From the NCBI RefSeq assembly GCF_001544515.1, contig NZ_FCOL02000006.1, positions 62,001 to 126,000 of the forward strand: a DNA stretch of 64,000 nucleotides, read 5' to 3'. Shown in pieces: positions 53,755 through 62,707 of the stretch. The notes under the pieces were generated by a model. It ran no database searches, was not told the origin of the DNA, and saw nothing but the letters and a program-made list of their open reading frames with translations. Source of the DNA: Caballeronia terrestris (GTDB lineage: Bacteria; Pseudomonadota; Gammaproteobacteria; Burkholderiales; Burkholderiaceae). Both the position numbers and the translations under genes were made by a program. Numbering within the stretch: the stretch's first letter is position 1; the number at the start of each line of letters is the position of its first letter.

Positions 53755-53791
53755 GCGCGGCGCGGCGGCGATCAAAAGCGCCGCGCTTTTT
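53755..53791 (+). terminator. Terminator of the CoA transferase gene
   Basis: GCGCGGCGC (53755-53763) pairs with GCGCCGCGC (53778-53786), followed by TTTTT. It overlaps the stop of the convergent lipoprotein gene. Confidence 0.72.
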
Positions 53792-54002
53792 AACGCGTGC
53801 CCGCGCCGATCAGCCCGCCCGCGGCCGCCCCGGCGATCGTGCCGATCGGGCCGCCAGTGAGCACATAGCCGAGCGCGCCGCCCGCACCCGCGCCGATGGC
53901 GGCGTGCGCCTGCTGGCGGCTCATCCCGGAGCACGCGGCAAGACTTGCGATGAGGGCGCCGGCAACGGCGAGCTTGATGGTCGTGCAGGCAATCTTGTTC
54001 AT
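53790..54002 (-). CDS. Small glycine-zipper lipoprotein (OsmB-like)
   Basis: 70 residues. A lipoprotein signal peptide ends in lipobox LAAC (Cys24), and the mature part contains a Gly-zipper (AIGAGAGGALGYVLTGGPIGTIAGAAAGGLIG). Such OsmB/17-kDa-antigen-like lipoproteins lie in the outer membrane and often respond to stress. ATG 54002 fits the signal peptide. Confidence 0.82.
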   Translation of the reverse strand: MNKIACTTIKLAVAGALIASLAACSGMSRQQAHAAIGAGAGGALGYVLTGGPIGTIAGAAAGGLIGAGTR

Positions 54003-54365
54003 GTGGGTGCTTTCCTTGTTTTAATCGATGGCCCCGAAAGGCGAGTGAATCTTACGGGCTGCGCAGAAGCCGGAACAACTCGATTTACGTCCCGTTACGC
54101 CCGAAACAAATCTTGTGGAGAATCCCCAAAAGCTCGCGAAAGGCCGCGCGCCTTGCATCCACGGCCTACGCCCCCATTTTCGACGGGTATTCGCAACACA
54201 CCGGGACATACAGGCAATGTCCGAGTGACAAAAGTCCCGGTGTGGCCATCGCCGGGCGGTGCCTAAGGTAGAATCGACAGATAAATCAGGTCTTTTCGAA
54301 CGCTTTTTGCACGCTTCCGAACGCTTCGGAACGTCCTGGCGCCCTCGTCCGCTCTCTTTTTTCGC
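54003..54365. other. Divergent intergenic region before glnS
   Basis: 363 bp without a recognisable gene. A possible glnS -10, TAGAAT, is at 54269-54274, about 92 nt upstream of the ATG, with a poor -35. A long minus-strand frame entering here is the antisense shadow of glnS. Confidence 0.4.
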
Positions 54366-56075
54366 ATGAACACCGATCGCAACGACGCCCCGGCGGTATC
54401 CAATTTCATCCGCAACATCATCGAAGAAGACAATCGCAACGGCAAATGGTCGCAGCGGGTGGAGACGCGCTTCCCGCCCGAGCCGAACGGCTATCTGCAC
54501 ATCGGCCACGCGAAGAGCATCTGCGTGAATTTCGGCATCGCGCGCGACTACGGCGGCGTCTGCCACCTGCGTTTCGACGACACCAATCCGGAGAAGGAAA
54601 GCGTCGAGTACGTGGAATCGATCATCGACGCCGTGAAATGGCTCGGCTACGACTGGAACAAGGACGGCGAAGAGCACCTCTACTTCGCGAGCGACTATTA
54701 CGACAAGCTCTACGACTTCGCCGAAACGCTGATCCAGCGCGGCCAGGCGTATGTCGACAGCCAGTCGGCGGAGGAAATCCGCGCGAACCGCGGTTCCGCC
54801 ACTGAAGCCGGCACGAATTCGCCGTTCCGCGACCGCTCGCCTGAAGAGAACCTCGACCTCTTCCGCCGCATGAAGGCGGGCGAGTTCCAGGAAGGCGAGC
54901 ACGTCCTGCGCGCGAAGATCGACATGGCGTCGCCGAATTTCAACATGCGCGACCCGGTCATTTATCGCATCCGCTTCGCGCATCACTACCGCACGGGCGA
55001 TACGTGGTGCATCTACCCGATGTACGACTACACGCACTGCGTGTCGGACGCGCTCGAAAACATCACGCATTCGCTCTGCACGCTCGAATTCGAGGATCAC
55101 CGCCCGCTCTACGACTGGTTCCTCGCCCAACTCGCCGACGACGGCGTCTTTACGCGCCCGCTGCCGCAGCAAATCGAGTTTTCGCGCCTGAACCTGACCT
55201 ACGCGATCACCAGCAAGCGCAAGCTGCTGCAACTCGTGCAGGAAAACCACGTCGACGGCTGGGACGACCCGCGCATGCCGACTATCGTCGGTGTGCGGCG
55301 GCGCGGCTTCACGCCGGAGAGCATTCGCCTGATGGCGGACCGCATCGGCGTGACGAAGGTCGATTCGTGGATCGACATGAGCGTGCTGGAAGGCGCGCTG
55401 CGCGACGATCTGGACGCCAAGGCTCCGCGCGCGATCGCCGTGCTCGATCCGCTCAAGCTCATCATCGACAATTATCCCGAAGGCACGAGCGAGAATTGCA
55501 GCGCGCCGGTGCATCCGCATCATCCGGAGCGTGGGACGCGCACGTTCCCGTTCTCGCGCGAACTGTGGATCGAGCGCGAGGACTTCCAGGAAACGCCGCC
55601 TAAGGGCTATTTCCGGCTGTTTCCGGGCAACAAGGTGCGTCTGAAGTACGGCTTCGTCGTCGAATGTACGGGCGCGGACAAGGACGAAAACGGCAACGTT
55701 ACCGCCGTCCACTGCAACTATTTCCCCGACAGCAAGTCCGGCACGGAAGGCGCGAACGGCTACAAGGTGAAGGGCACGATCCACTGGGTCAGCGCCGAGC
55801 ACGCGTACGCGGCCGAAGTGCGTCTCTACGACCGCCTCTTCAAGGAACCGCAACCGGGCGCGGGCGGCGCGGAGTTCCTCGACGCGCTCAATCCGGATTC
55901 GAAGCGCATCGTGAACGCGTTCCTCGAACCGAGCGCACGCGATGCCGCAGCGGAAGACCGCTTCCAGTTCGAGCGTCACGGCTATTTCGTCGCGGATCGC
56001 CTCGATTCGCAGCCGGGCAAGCCGGTGTTCAACCGGATCGTCAGCCTGCGCGACAGTTGGGGCAAGCCCGCCTGA
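54366..56075 (+). CDS. glnS: Glutaminyl-tRNA synthetase
   Basis: A 569-residue class I synthetase. HIGH is at residues 45-48 in [24 protein letters not shown] is the conserved second block, and the KMSKS loop appears as [14 protein letters not shown]-terminal two-barrel anticodon-binding domain follows (from about 340). Its length and direct charging of Gln fit the proteobacterial/eukaryotic-type GlnRS. It ends before a strong GC-rich hairpin terminator. Confidence 0.96.
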   Translation: MNTDRNDAPAVSNFIRNIIEEDNRNGKWSQRVETRFPPEPNGYLHIGHAKSICVNFGIARDYGGVCHLRFDDTNPEKESVEYVESIIDAVKWLGYDWNKDGEEHLYFASDYYDKLYDFAETLIQRGQAYVDSQSAEEIRANRGSATEAGTNSPFRDRSPEENLDLFRRMKAGEFQEGEHVLRAKIDMASPNFNMRDPVIYRIRFAHHYRTGDTWCIYPMYDYTHCVSDALENITHSLCTLEFEDHRPLYDWFLAQLADDGVFTRPLPQQIEFSRLNLTYAITSKRKLLQLVQENHVDGWDDPRMPTIVGVRRRGFTPESIRLMADRIGVTKVDSWIDMSVLEGALRDDLDAKAPRAIAVLDPLKLIIDNYPEGTSENCSAPVHPHHPERGTRTFPFSRELWIEREDFQETPPKGYFRLFPGNKVRLKYGFVVECTGADKDENGNVTAVHCNYFPDSKSGTEGANGYKVKGTIHWVSAEHAYAAEVRLYDRLFKEPQPGAGGAEFLDALNPDSKRIVNAFLEPSARDAAAEDRFQFERHGYFVADRLDSQPGKPVFNRIVSLRDSWGKPA

Positions 56076-56116
56076 CGGGGCCCACCGCGTTCGCTGGGTT
56101 TGCCCATCACGCGCGT

Positions 56117-56149
56117 CGTGCGCGGACTTTAGGGTCCGCGCGCGTTTCT
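56117..56149 (+). terminator. glnS terminator
   Basis: CGTGCGCGGAC (56117-56127) pairs with GTCCGCGCGCG (56134-56144), one G-T wobble, followed by TTTCTC. Located 42 bp after the stop. Confidence 0.72.
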
Positions 56150-56202
56150 CACATCTACGTAGCGCCCGAACGCCGCATCCTGCCGCAACGAGCGAGGACA
56201 CC

Positions 56203-57159
56203 ATGAAATCGCAGCATGCTCCCCCGCTGAGCCGCATTCGCTGGATCGCCGCTGCCTTGCTGTGCGCCGCCACGACCGCCCACGCAGCGGGAGAGATCGC
56301 TTCGGCGCAGGCCGCCGTCGACCAGTTGCCGCCGTCGGCCACGCTGCGCAAGATCGTCGAGAATGGCGCGATCGTGCTCGGCGTGCGCGAATCGTCGGTG
56401 CCTTTTTCGTACCTCGACCGCCAGCAGCAGCCGATCGGCTATTCGCACGACATCGCGCTCAAGATCGTCGAGGACATAAAGAAGCGCCTGAAGCTCCCCA
56501 ATCTCGCCGTCAAGACCGTCCTCGTGACCTCGGCGAACCGGATTTCGTTCGTCGTCAACAATCAGGTCGATCTAGAATGCGGCTCGACCGCGCATATCGC
56601 CGAGCGCGACCCGCTCGTCTCGTTTTCGAACAGCTTTTTTCAGTACGGCATCCGCATGGCGGTGAAGCGCAAGTCCGGTATCACGGACTACGCCGATCTC
56701 GCCAACAAGACCGTCTCGACGACCGCCGGCACATCGGACGAGCGCATGCTGCGGGAAATGTCACGGGAGAAGAAGCTGAACCTGCGCATCATTAGCGCGC
56801 GCGATCACGCGGAGGCGTTCCAGGCGCTGAAGACCGATCGCGCAGTCGCGTTCGTGATGGACGATCCGCTGCTCTACGGCAAGATCGCGCAGGAAGGCGC
56901 TGCGCGGCGCGATTACGTCGTGACGGGCGCGCCGCTCGCGTTCGAAACCTACGGTTGCATGATGCGCAAGGGCGACCCAGTGTTCAAGCGCATCGTCGAC
57001 GAAGTGATCGCCAACATGCAGCGCTCGGGCGAAGCCGCGAAGCTCTACGACACCTGGTTCATGCAGCCGATCCCGCCGGACGGCATCAATCTGCAGTTCC
57101 CGATGTCGGCGGAGATGAAGGCGCTCTTCGCCAATCCGAACGACCGCACGCTCGATTAA
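56203..57159 (+). CDS. Periplasmic amino-acid ABC transporter binding protein (GltI-like)
   Basis: A 318-residue solute-binding protein of family 3 (glutamate/aspartate GltI type) with a signal peptide (1-28, cut after AHA). Typical segments are LGVRESSVPFSYLD, GYSHDIALKIVEDIKKRL, the ligand-site NNQVDLECGSTAHI, and TTAGTSDERMLREM. No permease or ATPase genes adjoin, so it must work with a transporter encoded elsewhere. The 3' end overlaps the convergent Nudix gene by 4 bp. Confidence 0.88.
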   Translation: MKSQHAPPLSRIRWIAAALLCAATTAHAAGEIASAQAAVDQLPPSATLRKIVENGAIVLGVRESSVPFSYLDRQQQPIGYSHDIALKIVEDIKKRLKLPNLAVKTVLVTSANRISFVVNNQVDLECGSTAHIAERDPLVSFSNSFFQYGIRMAVKRKSGITDYADLANKTVSTTAGTSDERMLREMSREKKLNLRIISARDHAEAFQALKTDRAVAFVMDDPLLYGKIAQEGAARRDYVVTGAPLAFETYGCMMRKGDPVFKRIVDEVIANMQRSGEAAKLYDTWFMQPIPPDGINLQFPMSAEMKALFANPNDRTLD

Positions 57160-57608
57160 TCGAGGGCTTCGTGGAGATCGGCGAGCGAGAGCGTCGTCTG
57201 GAAGAGCCGCGCTAGGCTGCGACTCGCGAATTCGTCGACTTCGGCGGGGCTGACCCAGCGGTAGGCGTCCATTTCCGGGATCATCGTGCCGTCGCCGCGG
57301 CGCGGGAAATAGGATTCGCAGACGCATTTGTCGAGCTGCACTTCTTCTTCGGTCACGCGCACGGCGAAGAGGTGCAAATCCTTGTCGCGGCGATACAGGA
57401 AGCGCCCGAGGTCTTTCAGGCGCGCGGCGGGCAGCACGATGCCCGTCTCCTCGACGAGCTCACGCAACGCCGCTTCGACCGGTTCCTCGCCGGGATCGGC
57501 CTGGCCTTTGGGCACGTCCCAGTGCGAGGTTTCGGTCGCATGGCAGAGCAGCACGTCGCCCTGCGCGTTCAAGATGACGACGCCGCACGAGACGGTACGA
57601 CCGGTCAT
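57156..57608 (-). CDS. Nudix hydrolase
   Basis: A 150-residue enzyme with the complete Nudix box GX5EX7REUXEEXGU: G35, E41, R49, E50, E53, E54, G56. It hydrolyses nucleoside diphosphates linked to another moiety; GVVILNAQGDVLLCHATETSHWDVPKG at the N-terminus resembles dATP/diadenosine-polyphosphate hydrolases. It lies 34 bp before the end of the downstream minus-strand gene, so may be co-transcribed. Confidence 0.9.
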   Translation of the reverse strand: MTGRTVSCGVVILNAQGDVLLCHATETSHWDVPKGQADPGEEPVEAALRELVEETGIVLPAARLKDLGRFLYRRDKDLHLFAVRVTEEEVQLDKCVCESYFPRRGDGTMIPEMDAYRWVSPAEVDEFASRSLARLFQTTLSLADLHEALD

Positions 57609-57642
57609 CCGCGTTCGCTCCGGCTCACGGCGCGCGCCGCCA

Positions 57643-58044
57643 TCATTGCTTCTTCAATTGCCACTTGCCGCCGCCGCTCGGCTTGCAGGCGGTGGGCGTC
57701 CAGCTTTGCGTCTGCCCCTTCGCGACCGCGACGAGCGTTACCTTGCGGCAGGTGCGCCCGCCCTCCTCGAAGGATTCGTGCGGCGTCACGGTGCCCTTGA
57801 TCGATACCGGATTGCCCGTGCCCTGGTTGTTCCAGTCCGACGACTCGCCGTTCTTGTTGCTTTCGAGCGCCGCGCTCGCCGCCTTGTTGAGCGCCTGCAG
57901 GTCGCGCTGCTTCATGTAGCTGATCGGCGTGTCGTTGAGAAAGCCGAGGTTCGCGGCGGATGCGGCCGCCGTCCCGGCGACGAGCGCGACAGCCGCCATC
58001 GACTGGACACAGCGACGGGTGAACGCACGGGATTGCATCGGCAT
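57643..58044 (-). CDS. Exported surface-antigen-like protein (RT0821/Lpp0805 type)
   Basis: 133 residues. A signal peptide (about 1-31, cut near ASA) is followed by a domain of the 17-kDa/RT0821-Lpp0805 surface-antigen type: the segments WNNQGTGNPVSIKGTVTP, GRTCRKVTLVAVAKGQTQ and TACKPSGGGKWQL match its conserved strands and Cys pair. It probably resides in the outer envelope. ATG 58044 has GGAGGA at 9 nt; a second ATG at 58038 is less well placed. Confidence 0.78.
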   Translation of the reverse strand: MPMQSRAFTRRCVQSMAAVALVAGTAAASAANLGFLNDTPISYMKQRDLQALNKAASAALESNKNGESSDWNNQGTGNPVSIKGTVTPHESFEEGGRTCRKVTLVAVAKGQTQSWTPTACKPSGGGKWQLKKQ

Positions 58045-58288
58045 GGAACATCCTCCTCAAGGTCGAATTCGATGGCCGCGCTCGAAGCAGACTAGAGCGC
58101 GGCCGGGTCCGACGAGAATAGCATGAGGCGATCGCCGAGGATCGTTTGGGCGGGCCGCCAGAAGGCCGTCCCGACGCTTATGAGAGTCCTATAAGAAAGT
58201 ATCGGGGGAATTTTAAGATTGGTCCAATGGCCCGCTCATCCGGCGGTGTCTAGCATGGTGGGATTGTCCTTTCTCCGCTCATCCGATC

Positions 58289-58540
58289 ATGTCCGAACTT
58301 CTGTTTTCCCCCCAGTCGCCCGCTATTTACTGGTTGCTCTCGATCGTCAGCGTGGCGTGCGCGGCGGGTATCCCCGGCGCCGTCCTTCTCGTCGACCGGG
58401 TGCTCGCGCGCGGACCGGTTTGGCAGCAGCGGGACGACGTCTGCGACTGGCCGCGCGTCGTCGCGTGGAGCGGCATGACGCTTTTGCTCGCGTCGTTCGT
58501 CGCGCTCGTGCTGCTCTGCCGCTCGCTTGCTACGGCTTAG
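58289..58540 (+). CDS. Small two-helix membrane protein
   Basis: 83 residues with two clear hydrophobic segments (about 13-35 and 60-80) separated by a short charged loop (DRVLARGPVWQQRDDVCDWPR). No recognised family. The start follows an unpronounced Shine-Dalgarno (CTCCGCTCATCCGATC). Its stop overlaps the convergent peroxidase gene by 4 bp. Codon use resembles its neighbours, so it is likely real but of unknown function. Confidence 0.55.
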   Translation: MSELLFSPQSPAIYWLLSIVSVACAAGIPGAVLLVDRVLARGPVWQQRDDVCDWPRVVAWSGMTLLLASFVALVLLCRSLATA

Positions 58541-59832
58541 TTCGCTGCTGTTTTCGCCGGCGCCTTCGCCGCCGGCTCATAACCATCCGTCAGCGTATTC
58601 AGAAACGCGACGATATCCCTGATCTCCGCCTCGTCCAGCGCCGGCTTCTCGCCGCGCTTGCGATCAAACGGCGGCTCCATATTCACGTTGCCCCAGTAAC
58701 GCCTCGGCAAGTCGTCGAACTTCTGCGCCACGCCCTTCGATACCGGATAGAACTTCTCCGGATTCGTATCCCGCTCGACATAGAACCGCACCACGTCCTC
58801 GAGCGAGTGGTAGATCCCGTTATGAAAGAAGGTCTTGCGCAGCGCGACGTTGCGCAGCGACGGCGTGCGGAACAATCCGCAGAATTCGTCGCGTCCCGAA
58901 AGATCCGTCCGCTCGGGGCCGCAGGCGCCCAGGTCGTGAAAACGCGCGTCCTTGTTGATCGGCAGCGCGCGGTTGCGCGGCACGCCGATCGCGATCAGGC
59001 CGAAGTCGCTGAACTGCGGCGGCGTGCCGTCCTTCGCACGCTGGCTGATGTGGCACGCCGCGCAATTGCCCTTGCGTTCGTCGTTGAATAGTTCCAGGCC
59101 GTGCATCTCAGCCGTGGTCAGCGTCGCCTTGCCTGCGAGAAAGGCGTCGAACTTGCTCGTGTACGGGTAGAACTTCTTCGGCTCCTGCTCGAACGCTTCG
59201 AGCGCGCGCAGCACGGCGGCGAAGGTCTTTTCGTCGCTATCGAAGACGTTTGCGCCGAACGCGCGGCGGAAGTCGTCCGCGTAGGGCGCCGCCTTCACCG
59301 CCGCCGCCACCGTCGCAGGCGAGCTGCCCATTTCGAACGACGACAGCAAAGGAATGCGCGCCTGGTCCGCGCCATGATCGACGCGTCCGTCCCACGTGAG
59401 GCCGCCGGTCGGACCGGCATCGACGCTTTCGTCGCCTTCATCGTCGGAGTCGTGGAAATGCTCGCTGAACGCGGGCACCGCCTGCAAATACGTGAGCGAC
59501 GGCACCGCGCGAAAGCCCGGCCGATGCATGTCGCTGCCGCCGAATTGCACCGATAGCGCGTTCGGCGGCCCGAACGCGTGACTCGGGCTGTGGCACGACG
59601 CGCACGCGAGCTTGCCCGATCCCGAGAGTGACGGATCGGAGAACAGCTTCGTGCCGACAGACGTCATCTCCTTCACTGCAGCGAAGACTTGCGCCCGCGA
59701 TTGCGCTTGTGGCGATGCACTCGCCGTCTCGTGAACGGGGGACGGGTTGGCTGCATGCGAGTCGCAACCGGTCAACGCGATCGCCGCCAGCGCGGCTGCG
59801 ACAAAAGAAAAAGACAAGCGCATCGGGGACAT
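58537..59832 (-). CDS. Diheme cytochrome c peroxidase (CcpA/MauG family), lipoprotein
   Basis: A 431-residue periplasmic enzyme reducing hydrogen peroxide with cytochrome electrons. Lipobox LTGC (Cys23) suggests membrane anchoring. Two CXXCH heme sites: C77-x-x-C80-H81 (CASCH) and C257-x-x-C260-H261 (CAACH). The C-terminal FRTPSLRNVALRKTFFHNGIYHSLEDVVRFY segment is a family hallmark. ATG 59832 is assumed; ATG 59823 is three codons later. Divergent from an AcpA-type phosphoesterase with 213 bp between. Confidence 0.9.
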   Translation of the reverse strand: MSPMRLSFSFVAAALAAIALTGCDSHAANPSPVHETASASPQAQSRAQVFAAVKEMTSVGTKLFSDPSLSGSGKLACASCHSPSHAFGPPNALSVQFGGSDMHRPGFRAVPSLTYLQAVPAFSEHFHDSDDEGDESVDAGPTGGLTWDGRVDHGADQARIPLLSSFEMGSSPATVAAAVKAAPYADDFRRAFGANVFDSDEKTFAAVLRALEAFEQEPKKFYPYTSKFDAFLAGKATLTTAEMHGLELFNDERKGNCAACHISQRAKDGTPPQFSDFGLIAIGVPRNRALPINKDARFHDLGACGPERTDLSGRDEFCGLFRTPSLRNVALRKTFFHNGIYHSLEDVVRFYVERDTNPEKFYPVSKGVAQKFDDLPRRYWGNVNMEPPFDRKRGEKPALDEAEIRDIVAFLNTLTDGYEPAAKAPAKTAAN

Positions 59833-60045
59833 GAGCGGACAGGCGAATGAAAAGAAGCCGAAGCGTATGACGTAAAGATGTCGATTGCGTGTCACTGCAA
59901 GAACGCCGTCCGACCTTACGTATTCGAAAGCGTTATTACACGGCCACGTCAAACGCGCTTGCGACACTTCCCGCGCCGGCAACGTACGGCGGCGCTTCCT
60001 CGCGCTCCCGGCGGGCGCCGGCTCCCCAACATCAGAGACCATTCA

Positions 60046-61608
60046 ATGAACAAGAAACTCGTGTGCGCAACGCCTCTCGTAGCGCTGCTCGCATTCGGCC
60101 TCTACGCGTGCGGCGGCAATGGCAGCACTCATGCGGATCTGTCGTCGGTCAAGAACGTCGTCGTGATCTATGCGGAGAACCGCAGCTTCGACAACCTGTA
60201 CGGCAATTTCCCCGGCGCGAACGGCCTGCAGAACGTCGCGACTGCGAACTACCAGCAGCTCGATCGTGACGGCAGCGTGCTCGCCACCCTGCCCGCGGTC
60301 TGGGGCGGACTGACGGCGAAGGGCATCACGCCGGCCGTCACCGAGGCGATGACGGTGAAGCTGCCGAACGGACCGTTCGCGATCGACGATGCGGCTGGCT
60401 TCAACACGTCGCTCTCGGTCACGACGCGCGACCTGTATCACCGCTTCTACGAGAATCAGATGCAAATCGACGGCGGCAAGAACGACAAGTTCGCCGCGTG
60501 GGCCGACTCGGGCGGCCTCGTGATGGGCCACTACAACACGAACGCCGACAAGCTGCCGCTCTACAAGATCGCGCAGCAATACACGCTCGCCGACAACTTC
60601 TTCATGGGCGCGTTCGGTGGCTCGTTCCTGAACCACCAGTGGCTCGTGTGCGCGTGCACGCCGCTCTATCCGAACGCCGACAAGAGCCCGGCGGCCAGCT
60701 CGATCTCTGCCGTCGATACGGATGGCGTCTCGCTGAAAGTCGCGTCGAACTCGCCGGCGTCGGCGCTCTCCGGTATCCCGAAGTTCGTGAACTCCGGCAA
60801 CCTCACGCCGGATTTCTTCGCGATCAACACGATGCAGCCGCCCTACCAGCCGAGCGGCAACAAGGCGGCAACGGGAGGCGACCCCGCGTACGCCGATCCG
60901 TCGGTGGCGACGACGCTGCCGCCGCAAACGCAGCAGCACATCGGCGACCTGCTGAACAATGCGGGTGTGTCGTGGGCGTGGTACGGCGGCTCGTGGGGCG
61001 CGGCACTTACCGACCCGACGAAGATCTACGGCTCGACGAATTCGGTGCCGAACTTCCAGACGCATCACCAGCCGTTCAACTACTTCGCCGATCTCGCGCC
61101 GGGCACGGCCAACCGTTCGCAGCATCTGCTCGACGGCGGCACCGACGGCGCCGGGTTCATCGCGGCGATCGATGCCGGCACGCTGCCGCAAGTGGCGTTC
61201 TACAAGCCGCAGGGCAACCTGAACGAGCACGCGGGTTACACCGATGTCGCTTCGGGCGACGCGCACATCGCCAGTCTGATCGCGCATCTGCAGAAGAGCC
61301 CGCAGTGGAAGAACATGGTCGTCGTCGTGACCTACGATGAAAACGGCGGCTTCTGGGATCACGTCGGCCCGCCGAAGGGTGATCGCTGGGGTCCGGGCTC
61401 GCGCATTCCGGCGCTCGTGATTTCGCCGTACGCGAAGAAGGGTTTCCTCGATCACACGCAATACGACACGACCTCGATCCTGCGTCTCATCACGCACCGC
61501 TTCTCGCTGCCGACGCTGCCCGGTCTCGCCGCACGCGATGCCGCGCTCGTCGCCAACGGTGGCAAGCCGATGGGCGACCTGACGAACGCGCTCGACTTCT
61601 CCCAGTAA
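60046..61608 (+). CDS. acpA: AcpA-family acid phosphatase / phospholipase C
   Basis: A 520-residue exported phosphoesterase with an N-terminal lipoprotein-type signal (Cys22 in LYACGG). The catalytic block VVIYAENRSFDNLYGNFPG carries the metal-ligand Asn/Glu, and MGAFGGSFLNHQWLVCAC, KPQGNLNEHAGY and VVTYDENGGFWDHVGPP supply further ligands. The family covers acid phosphatases and phospholipase C enzymes used for phosphate scavenging or virulence in Burkholderia. No pho box could be confirmed upstream. Confidence 0.88.
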   Translation: MNKKLVCATPLVALLAFGLYACGGNGSTHADLSSVKNVVVIYAENRSFDNLYGNFPGANGLQNVATANYQQLDRDGSVLATLPAVWGGLTAKGITPAVTEAMTVKLPNGPFAIDDAAGFNTSLSVTTRDLYHRFYENQMQIDGGKNDKFAAWADSGGLVMGHYNTNADKLPLYKIAQQYTLADNFFMGAFGGSFLNHQWLVCACTPLYPNADKSPAASSISAVDTDGVSLKVASNSPASALSGIPKFVNSGNLTPDFFAINTMQPPYQPSGNKAATGGDPAYADPSVATTLPPQTQQHIGDLLNNAGVSWAWYGGSWGAALTDPTKIYGSTNSVPNFQTHHQPFNYFADLAPGTANRSQHLLDGGTDGAGFIAAIDAGTLPQVAFYKPQGNLNEHAGYTDVASGDAHIASLIAHLQKSPQWKNMVVVVTYDENGGFWDHVGPPKGDRWGPGSRIPALVISPYAKKGFLDHTQYDTTSILRLITHRFSLPTLPGLAARDAALVANGGKPMGDLTNALDFSQ

Positions 61609-61643
61609 CCGCCTTCTGCTTTCGATATTACGCGCCGCGTGAA

Positions 61644-61727
61644 AAGCTTCGCTCGATCGCTTGGTCGACGCGAAGCTTACGCGCCGTTATGTTCGACGGA
61701 ATCACGTCTTTCCATCGAACATAACGG
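61644..61727 (+). other. Two strong hairpins upstream of the sulfonate-type binding protein
   Basis: Hairpin 1 pairs AAGCTTCGC (61644-61652) with GCGAAGCTT (61670-61678). Hairpin 2 pairs CCGTTATGTTCGA (61684-61696) with its exact complement (61715-61727) and continues inside with GGAA/TTCC (61698-61701 and 61710-61713) after one mismatch. The second arm ends 5 nt before the ATG at 61733. No T-run follows either, so these are not ordinary terminators; an operator or a translation-controlling leader is possible. Confidence 0.65.
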
Positions 61728-61732
61728 TCGTC

Positions 61733-62704
61733 ATGAAACACACCATTCGCCAGATTCTTTCGGCGGCAGCGCTCGTCGCGTTCGTCGCCTCGTCCACCTC
61801 GGCGCTCGCCGAGAACAAGCAAGTCCGCATCGGGTATCAGAAGGCCGGGCTGCTGGCGATCCTAAAGGCGCAGGGCGCGATCGAGCAGAAGCTCAAGCCG
61901 CTCGGCTACACCGTGTCGTGGTTCGAGTTCCCCGCCGGTCCGCAATTGCTCGAAGCGCTCAATAGCGGCAGCGTCGACTTCGGCTATACCGGCGCGCCGC
62001 CGCCCGTTTTCGCGCAGGCCGCGGGCGTGAACTTCGTCTATGTCGGCGCGGAGCCGGGTGCCGAGAGCAACGAGGCGATCTTCGTCAAGGCCGATTCTCC
62101 CGTGCGCTCGCTCGCCGACCTGAAGGGCAAGCGGATCGCGTTGCAGAAGGGATCGAGCTCCAATTTCCTGCTGCTCCAGGTGCTGAAGAAGGCGGGTCTC
62201 AAGCCCGACGACATCAAGCCCGTCTACCTGCCGCCCGCCGATGCGCGCGCCGCCTTCGAAAGCGGCGACGTCGATGCGTGGATCGTGTGGGACCCGTACT
62301 ACGCGTCGGCGCAGCAAGCGTTGAAGGTGCGCACCCTCGCTGACTACGCGGGCCTGCCGAAGCCGTACAACTTCTACGAGGCGACGCGTGGATTCGCGCA
62401 GAACAATCCGCAGGCGGTGCGCGCGCTGATCGAGCAGTTGCGCGCGGGCGGGCTGTGGGTCAGCGCGCATCCGGCGGAGACCGCCGCGCTGCTAGCGCCG
62501 AAGATCGGGCTGGATACGGCGACGGTCGAGAAATGGGTGCGCCGCGTGCCGTACGCCGCGACGCCGATCGACGACAAGATCATCGCGACGCAGCAGACCG
62601 TCGCCGACGCGTTCTACCAGGCGAAGCTGATTCCGAAGCAGGTCACGGTGAAGGACAACGTGTGGCGTGACGAGACGCCTGCGCGCACTGCTGCGACGAA
62701 TTGA
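61733..62704 (+). CDS. ssuA: SsuA/TauA-like sulfonate-type ABC binding protein
   Basis: A 323-residue periplasmic protein of the NitT/TauT (aliphatic sulfonate) class with a signal peptide (1-26, cut after ALA). The segments VRIGYQKAGLLAILKAQG, LEALNSGSVDFGYTGAPPP and KGKRIALQKGSSSNFLLLQVLKKAGL are SsuA hallmarks. No ATPase or permease gene follows; the next gene is convergent. It may serve a sulfonate transporter encoded elsewhere. ATG 61733 has no clear Shine-Dalgarno because the upstream hairpin arm ends 5 nt before it. Confidence 0.87.
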   Translation: MKHTIRQILSAAALVAFVASSTSALAENKQVRIGYQKAGLLAILKAQGAIEQKLKPLGYTVSWFEFPAGPQLLEALNSGSVDFGYTGAPPPVFAQAAGVNFVYVGAEPGAESNEAIFVKADSPVRSLADLKGKRIALQKGSSSNFLLLQVLKKAGLKPDDIKPVYLPPADARAAFESGDVDAWIVWDPYYASAQQALKVRTLADYAGLPKPYNFYEATRGFAQNNPQAVRALIEQLRAGGLWVSAHPAETAALLAPKIGLDTATVEKWVRRVPYAATPIDDKIIATQQTVADAFYQAKLIPKQVTVKDNVWRDETPARTAATN

Positions 62705-62707
62705 GCG

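Noticed and set aside
54021-56351. 776-codon open frame on the minus strand opposite glnS
   Set aside because: It is the antisense shadow of glnS in high-GC DNA: Arg/Val/Asp-rich low-complexity translation, no family resemblance, fully overlaps a certain gene.
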